Shown here one piece after another: positions 57,541 through 64,000 of a stretch of DNA of 64,000 nucleotides; within the stretch, counting starts at the first letter, position 1, and each line of letters opens with the position of its first letter. Origin of the DNA: Aphrophora alni (taxonomy: Eukaryota > Arthropoda > Insecta > Hemiptera > Aphrophoridae); assembly GCA_963513935.1 (NCBI GenBank), contig OY740765.1, positions 77,969,054-78,033,053 of the forward strand, written 5' to 3'. The translations under genes and the position numbers were made by a program. The notes under the pieces are model-generated. The model saw only the letters and a list, made by a program, of their open reading frames with translations, was not told the origin of the DNA and made no database searches.

Positions 57541-58109
57541 AAAATAATCTGTACATTCACTTACTAAATAATTACTCTTACAATGTCTAAAAGAAACATT
57601 TCCGTAAAAACAACAAAATATTGCCACAAATAACTCTTAAATGCCTTATAAAAAGTAATAAACCTAAGTATTTAGACCTACTATGTATTTTGTCTTATCC
57701 CAGCTGTGATCTTCCATTTTAAGTCATTGATGTTTTGTGATACACTATGCAGTAAATTAGGTAAAAATGTAGTATCCATTGTACCTCGATTTTTCAGTAA
57801 TCCCCCCCCCACAAATATTAAAACAATGTGATAAGTGTAAAAGTAAAAAACAGGAGCAAAACAGTTTTCAATAATATTTTGTAACTTAACACCATAACAT
57901 AGTGTAACTGAACTCTATAGGTATAAGTAATATTTACACTAGTCTATTTTATGTTTTACCTTAACTTAGGCTAACAAAAGAGAACAATACTATTTATACA
58001 GTTCGAAAGAGTAATACAGTAGTATTTATCTGCCATAATAACAATCCCAAAACATTGGCTCAGTAGATAACACCAATTAGGCCCTACATTGTATAATAAT
58101 TTATAGTTC
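57541..58109. other. Non-coding stretch
   Basis: A+T-rich; no gene or element recognised. Confidence 0.35.
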
Positions 58110-59134
58110 TTAACCCTGGAATGGTATACTACTACAGAGATACGTTATTGGTATAGTATCGTATTTTTTACATTTGTAATTGTAAACATTTGTGGTTGCC
58201 ATGAAAATAAAACAACAACAATTTGCATAACCAATTATTGTTTAATACCGTTAAAAGTGTTAATAAACACATAAATTTGGTTACAATTAATAAATTTTTA
58301 TTAAAGTAAAAAAATGTTATTTGAATGTGAAACATTTGAAAATAGCTTAAGTTATTATTATTTTTTTATACAAAATTAAACATAGAGTCAGTAACAAAGG
58401 TACTTTACAAAGTATAAATGACATGTATATAGGGCCTATATACAAAATAAGACGAGTTTCAACAAAAATCTAATAGTTGCAAAGATTTCCAACAATTTCA
58501 AAGTCACTTTTGTGTGCTTCAAGCAGATTGCTGAATTGCAGCCACAGTATTGGGTTTGCGTTAGCCTTTGTAATTAAAGTTCAAAAGTTAATTGTAAGTT
58601 TGCATACCATCTTAAAAGTAAATTATAAGTGAAGTGAAGCCCTGACCTATTTAGTTATTTTTATATGCGTACCTGCCAAAATTCAGAAGTTCTCAGCACA
58701 GCTATGACACACCTCGCCTTCATGGTTCAAGCAGAACGCTAAGTCACCTATATCATTGTCACTGCCAGTTTCGTCTATTTCTGATGGTCTAAGTGCCATT
58801 GTAAACATAAACAGTTTGTATAAAGTATAGAAATTAATATCAGCTTAAAAAAAAAATTATAATAGAAATTTTTAATATAATCACAAAAAAACCCTAAACA
58901 CAATCAAACAGAAAAAGTTACGTTATTGGTATACATTCGTAAAAATTACACAAGAGTAGTTCCTGACCGAGTATGCAACTTTCTAAAACCAGTTCCACCG
59001 TCTTACTGACCTTGGTGGAGGATGGGGCGAGCTTACACAAAGGGCTGGTAAAGTCAGAGCGCAAACAAAACAGTACCAGCCAAAAATAATTTCGTCTTCG
59101 TAAAACTCACGATAGAATACCATTCCAGGGTTAA
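58110..59134 (-). mobile_element. piggyBac-like deletion derivative (1,017 bp)
   Basis: TTAA at both ends, with perfect inverted tips CCCTGGAATGGTAT. GTTATTGGTATA occurs near each end as a second inverted motif. It contains a 38-codon frame that may be the fused remains of a transposase. Otherwise non-coding. Confidence 0.85.
58683..58799 (-). pseudogene. Short frame in the piggyBac-like element, possible transposase relic
   Basis: Encodes MALRPSEIDETGSDNDIGDL then AFCLNHEGEVCHSCAENF. The acidic start resembles piggyBac transposase N-termini, and the Cys/His-rich end resembles their C-terminal zinc-binding tail, so it could be another start-to-end deletion product. A further Cys-containing stretch lies downstream. 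Weakly supported. Confidence 0.35.
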
Positions 59135-59559
59135 CACATACACTCTGCAATGTCATAGGTTTATAAATATAAGTAATCTACAATTCTAAATAGTAAATAA
59201 TCGACTCTACCTAACCTAACTTATTTATTTATTATATATTTTTATGGTTGTAGACAAAAACAATTGGATAGCCATAGTCAATTTAAAATATTGCACAAAC
59301 AATACCACAAATAATTCAACAAACAAAAACTGTTCACTAGTCAGTCAATTCACACTAGACAAAATAAGTTACTAAATACAAAACAACATTTCACAAAAAA
59401 ATTCCAATTATCAATTAGGCTACAAATATATATAAAAATTAAAAAAATAATTACAGACAAAAGTAAATTAATATTAACATACATAATACAGACACATTTA
59501 AATATAATTACAACAGTATAATTAGTCCTATATATAAATTTAGATACAAGGGAGAGAAA
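59135..59559. other. Non-coding stretch
   Basis: A+T-rich, no features recognised. Confidence 0.35.
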
Positions 59560-59770
59560 AAGACCACATCCATCATGCCAAGGGCTGGCATAGAGTGCAC
59601 GAACTCCTCCACAGAGTAAAAGGATCTAGACATTTAAAGGATCCTGATAGTTTTTAATGCTCTGTGGGAGTTTATTAATTAGTCTAGCACTAGCCTGGGA
59701 AGGAAGTACCAGACTTGTCCTAGACCTGAAATATTTGTTATATAGGTTGTAAATGTTGTACTAATAATCT
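59560..59770 (-). pseudogene. LINE C-terminal tail fragment
   Basis: Reverse strand: YNLYNKYFRSRTSLVLPSQA, SARLINKLPQSIKNYQD, then after a shift LWRSSCTLCQP or the frame RSFYSVEEFVHS-like. The R…LINKLP..IKN…F…L pattern is the tail of Jockey/CR1-type RT proteins. Only ~60 residues survive. Confidence 0.6.
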
Positions 59771-60453
59771 GTGGATTTGACAATATTATTACAACAGTTC
59801 TACATTCATAATTTATCTTCGTAGAAGTGTCTATATTACACTATTTTTGTTTAAGAATAGCCTAATGCTGCTTCAATCTCGTGATAACCCGTCATAGAAT
59901 GTGGCAATATCCCTCCCCCAAGCACTAAAACAATCTGAATTCTTATGATTATCTTTTATTGATAACATATAAAACACCCAAAAATAATATTTTTATTTCT
60001 CCCTGCCCAAAAATGCTAAATCCCCAAGTGTCCCCTAAATTGTAATATGTTCCTGCAATAGCTATGGTTCATTCTGACAATATGTTTCCACCGGTTCTAC
60101 AATATCTGAACTCCACATTAATTTTCCAATATTCATCTACTGTTCAAGAGTATATTCTTTATATTAAAATTATTTTTTGTAAAACTATTTCATTAAATTA
60201 AGCTCCACTGTATGACGGCTAAATTTTGTACTCCGCTGGTAAAACAAGTTTTTAACAAAAAAAAATTGTTTTATGAACAATTAATTGAAGCCACCAATTA
60301 AAAGGTTCAAAATATACAATAAAAATAATACATGTACATATTGAAAAGCACCTTTTACTAATACCAAGTATTACAATATTTTGTCAAGATTAGATTGATT
60401 TGAGTGCATATGTAGTGCACGTGTGCCAAGTTGTGTTCCTTGTCTATTTTTAC
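59771..60453. other. Non-coding stretch between LINE fragments
   Basis: No RT core is visible here, although the flanking fragments are in the right order for one LINE. Either it was deleted or the two fragments are unrelated. Confidence 0.4.
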
Positions 60454-61390
60454 CTAAACATAATGGGGGGAATGTACTCCACCCCTTTTTTGCAGTAAGG
60501 CTAGAAAATTCCTGTCTGGGTCCGATGATTTGAATAGGTTTCTCCTAGCTGGAATCCTACAGGGAATGACTGACTCTCGTTCCCCATCTACATTCCTGAC
60601 TACCAAGTGTGGAAAGTGTGCCCTGAGTAGAACTTCAACCGTTTTTTTCCCAGTCTCTATATACTCTCTGTTTGGGCCAATAACACTCATCATTGGATTA
60701 AGAGTATTGGAGACAAGAATCTTGTGAAGTCGTTCTCCTTGAGGAGTGCAATGTATCTTCTTACAGAACTTCCTCCAAGACTCCTGCCTTGGCCTTTTAA
60801 AAGCAATGTTGTACTCGGTGATGGACCATTTGAAAGCCTTCCATCTACCACGTTTAGCTATATTGAACAGCTGTGTAACTTATCTCCTTTGAACGGAAAG
60901 TATTGGAATCCACCATTTAGATATCACCTATAGACGTTTCACCTATAGATTTAGATTCACCCTTCTTGTAAGACAACAATTTTCATGAAATGAGTAAATC
61001 CACCACGGCATTCGTCAACTTACTTGCCGCCAACTCTAAATCATGTGAATTATCAATCGATCTCCCAAAAACCTGAATGTTAATTTTGAGGCTATCCTCA
61101 TATGCCCCACACCTAGTGTTCTTAGGATTACGGAAAGTATCAACTGATCTAATTTCTGCTCGGAATTCAATGATAATGTGTCTATGATCCGACATAGACA
61201 GATCAGCTGACATATACCACTTATTTAAACATTGTGTATACCATTGATTCCATGTGCAAGATCCAAAACCTCACTTCTAGCCTTAGTAACAAAGGTAGTT
61301 GTATTCCCTTTAGAGTTAATCCATAAAAAGTGGCCAGAGATGTTTGCTTGATCATTTACAAAAATGTTTATATTTCTACTGCTGTTTCTC
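60454..61390 (-). pseudogene. Jockey/R1-type LINE: end of endonuclease and start of RT
   Basis: Reverse strand: NINIFVNDQANISGHFLWIN, SKGNTTTFVTKARSEVLDLA, then MSADLSMSDHRHIIIEF (the endonuclease S.SDHR.I.F motif) and TFRNPKNTRCGAYEDSL. After stops and a shift comes EYNIAFKRPRQESWRKFCKK, IHCTPQGERLHKIL and REYIETGKKTVEVLLRAHFP, which precedes the RT domain in these elements. Frame breaks lie near 60960 and 60720. It ends without reaching the RT catalytic box. Antisense to the nearby + strand exon. Confidence 0.8.
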
Positions 61391-61508
61391 TCATGTTTTA
61401 GGTATTCAAAACTAGTTAATTTTTTTAAAATCTTTTACCATTTACATATGGCGGCCATTTTGGTTTCCCCTCGCAAGCTAATGTTTGTGTTTACAAGCAT
61501 TTTAATGC

Positions 61509-64000
61509 TCTACAACGGAAATTCGTTGTATGGGATTATATTTTGGTCAAAAATGAGAAAAATCGAAATTTAATCCTAATACAAGGTTTGGCTGATTTGA
61601 AAGCAACTTTGCTGCTCAGCTCAAGTCGGTGAAACTGACCTATGAATCGGTCTAAAGTCAACTTTCGCCTACCCGTTTTGACAGTAAAATCGTATGTTGG
61701 TAGATTTTGAATAAAATTTTTTTCAAAATTACTCAAAATCAAAAAACCTTGGTATTTCTGTGATTGGTAAATAATTTTAAGAATAAAAGATTTTTGTACA
61801 AATTTTGAAAAAATTAATATTAAAAAAGTTAAGAGAAATGATATAATCTGAATGTTAAATAAAACGTAAATAAATGTAAATTTTGAGAATGTATTGTATA
61901 GGGATAATTAATAGAGTAAAGTTTAACAAGTAATTAAAGTAAAAAATAAAAAGTTGAGTAAAATAGAAAAGATATGGTTTTCACACCTTTGTGTGGAAAT
62001 GGATAAAGTTAAAGTATCAAAATTAAGAAAACCTGTTTAGAATTAAATATACTAAAGAATTTGTAAGTCCTAGGGTGATCAGTAAATAATAACCCCCCAA
62101 AGGAAGAAGTGTGGAACCAAGTGTGAAAATAACTAGGATCTGAAGGTCAGACAGAATCTTTGCTGCGGCTAGCACGTTTGTTAAAGGAACTAAACAAAAT
62201 GGTGAAGTTTCAAAACTCTAAAGTGACAGGTGTGAAAAACAAAAACTTAAAATCACGCCGATTATTGCAGGTGAACGAGCGGGCCGAAAAACACCACGCG
62301 AACTTCTCGCGAAAGCTGACATGAAGACCTACAAAATGCTGATAAATAAAAAATGAAAACTCAATTAGGAAAACCGCTAGAATAGAATAACGAAGAAACA
62401 ATAGGAAATTTTGCAGTAGCAAGTTTGAAAATGCAGAGTCCAAACTCCAGGACTTCGTGACATATAAATGGGCGGAGTCAGGGTACCAACCGACAGCCAT
62501 AATAATGAAAATGACTAATTACAGGAAAGCAATTAAAATAAAAGATTAGAGGACTTGGACCATGGCAATTCACTCATAGGTAAACAAACCAAATGTTAGA
62601 ACAGAAAATTAACAAAAGAATTACGTAAGAAATAAGAAAATAAAGAACTATCGTATTATCCCTGCGAGGGTAAGAAATTGGTATGGGAATACGATAGTTT
62701 TAGGCTATAAATATAGTTGCACGAGACTTCATCGCTCTCTCTTAAAAAAATTCTAAAAGCAGTGGTAAGGGGTTACTATGCCCGATTGCGCTCTCTTTTA
62801 AAAATCAATTAAAACAAGTGTAAGGTGTTACTATGTCCGAAGCTATTTTGAAAAATTACAAAAAAGTTAAAATGGTAAATGTTAAATGGTAAAGTTAAAT
62901 GGTATCAGTGCTAAAGATCTAGTCGTAAAGGAAATAAATGAAGTGAGAAGTGAAATGTTAAACTAGCGAATCTGCAGTGAGTTCCGAAAAAGTGGAAAAT
63001 CTTATACATCCAGAGTTAATGAAAATTAACACGCCACAGGAACTTCGCTAAGGACACATGGATCAACTGTAAACTTCAACAACAACTGGACACCAGAGAA
63101 TCAAAATCATCCCACCATCCAGGAACATCTAGACCAGGATCTTCCAGTCGGCGGTCAAGGTCTGAAAAGTTATTCAAACTAACCTTTTTCTTATAAGGGC
63201 AAAATTGGCCAAAGATTAAAGTTAGAGTCAAACTGATTTTCCTGGGATATAAATTTAATATAATCAATTAAAAATTGTGTAGGTTAAGATATAATACTTG
63301 TGTGTGGATATTTCTTTTTCATAATAATAAAATGTTAATATAATAATCCTGAACAACTAATTAGATTTAAAACGTAAAAATTAGTGTTCAGAGATTAATA
63401 AGAGGAAATTCTTTGGTAACATAGTAATATAAAGTATGAAATTTTCCTCTAAATTAAAATAATTGCCTAACTGCTACCTAAATATAAAAGTAATAAAGGA
63501 ATAAATTGTATGATTTTTTTTTTTTTTTTTGTCTAATGATGAGAACTAAATAATGTTGTAACTTTCTGTTTTAAATAATTTTGTTTTTTATTATTGAGAG
63601 ATTTGATTTTTGTTTCTGTCAAATCAAATAAAATAAATAAGTTTCAGTTGTTAATATCAAAAATAAGGTGTAGTTGTTTATAATTATCCACACATCTTGA
63701 TTATATTTACAGGTAATATTTGGAATTAAGGTAAGATATAGTGTATTTACAAGGTATAAGAACACGCTCTCTAGGGAATAAAAAAGATAAAAAAGTAAAA
63801 TCGTGTTCTCCCTGAGTATAAGGGTAAATTAAATACAGTAACTGGCAGTAATTAAATAAAAAGGGGGGTACCGGCAGTTTAGGGCAACCTAAACTGTTGA
63901 AGGGGTTATTCAATCCAGGCCAGACAAAATACAGAAGCCTACACTTCCAGGGGATTGAATAATTCGTTCTTTGTTACGCGAAAACGAATCCTGGACGAAA
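61509..64000 (+). mobile_element. Diverged LTR related to the 39-48 kb element, cut by window end
   Basis: Begins CTCTACAACGGAAATTCGTT, matching the hairpin start of the young LTR (CTTACAACGGACACAACCCG). Further weak matches follow in the same order: GTGAAAAACAAAAA, a C+G-richer block with CACGCGAACTTCTCGCG, a CATATAAATGGGCGGAGTC promoter-like site, and near the window end CACTTCCAGGGGATTG against ACTTCCAGTAGGTGG. The length to the window end (2.49 kb) fits a 2.6-kb LTR. If so, its internal region lies beyond the window. Confidence 0.55.

Noticed and set aside
62210..62500. 96-codon reverse frame in the right-hand LTR-like region
   Set aside because: Lies in the part aligned with the non-coding LTR; no family resemblance.

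Overview
This is an A+T-rich stretch of an animal genome, most likely an insect. It has GT–AG introns, many short microsatellites, one 200-bp assembly gap, and a repeat load typical of arthropods: piggyBac, hAT, Tigger/pogo, mariner, PIF/Harbinger and Mutator-like DNA transposons, Jockey/R1-type LINEs, BEL/Pao and Ty3-like LTR elements. Nothing bacterial is present. I cannot name the species.

Host genes occupy very little of it. Two + strand exons (880-1107 and 14542-14667) are phase-compatible across a 13.4-kb intron and probably belong to one unidentified gene. A third exon (53435-53555) carries a start codon and a strong donor and looks like the first coding exon of a second unidentified gene. 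Almost everything else I can name is mobile DNA or tandem repeat.

Region by region. 1.4-2.75 kb: duplicated exon end, then a dead LINE. 4.6-9.9 kb: a 75-bp tandem repeat split by a piggyBac-like element (itself hit by a Tigger-like element) and by a hAT-like element. 10.7-12.2 kb: 30-bp repeats and an array of short hairpins. 13.2-14.1 kb: dead mariner. 15-18.8 kb: a 110-bp satellite split by a piggyBac-like element that carries a mariner (DD41D-like spacing) and a 635-bp palindromic MITE. 21.6-24.2 kb: Tigger remnant, gap, LINE remnant. 27.8-31.0 kb: a nearly intact PIF/Harbinger element. 32.8-37 kb: degenerate repeats, DUF4780/LINE and BEL/Pao fragments, and a relative of the first piggyBac element. 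38.4-39.1 kb: MADF/BESS-like pseudogene. 39.1-48.5 kb: a very young LTR retrotransposon. 48.5-51.6 kb: pogo-like transposase, a hAT MITE, and a Mutator-like fragment cut by a piggyBac MITE. 51.9-52.7 kb: 197-bp satellite. 53.6-57.5 kb: large inverted repeats. 58.1-59.1 kb: piggyBac-like deletion derivative. 59.5-61.4 kb: LINE fragments. 61.5-64 kb: a diverged LTR related to the young element, cut by the window end.

Two elements stand out. In the Harbinger element the transposase gene (+) and the MADF-type DNA-binding gene (-) are interlocked: the second exon of each lies inside the intron of the other. The LTR element has LTRs of about 2.6 kb with no differences seen, a gag gene, an A_AAA_AAC slippery site immediately before the gag stop, and a protease frame in -1, but no reverse transcriptase, RNase H or integrase. 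It therefore looks like a recently moved non-autonomous gag-pro element.
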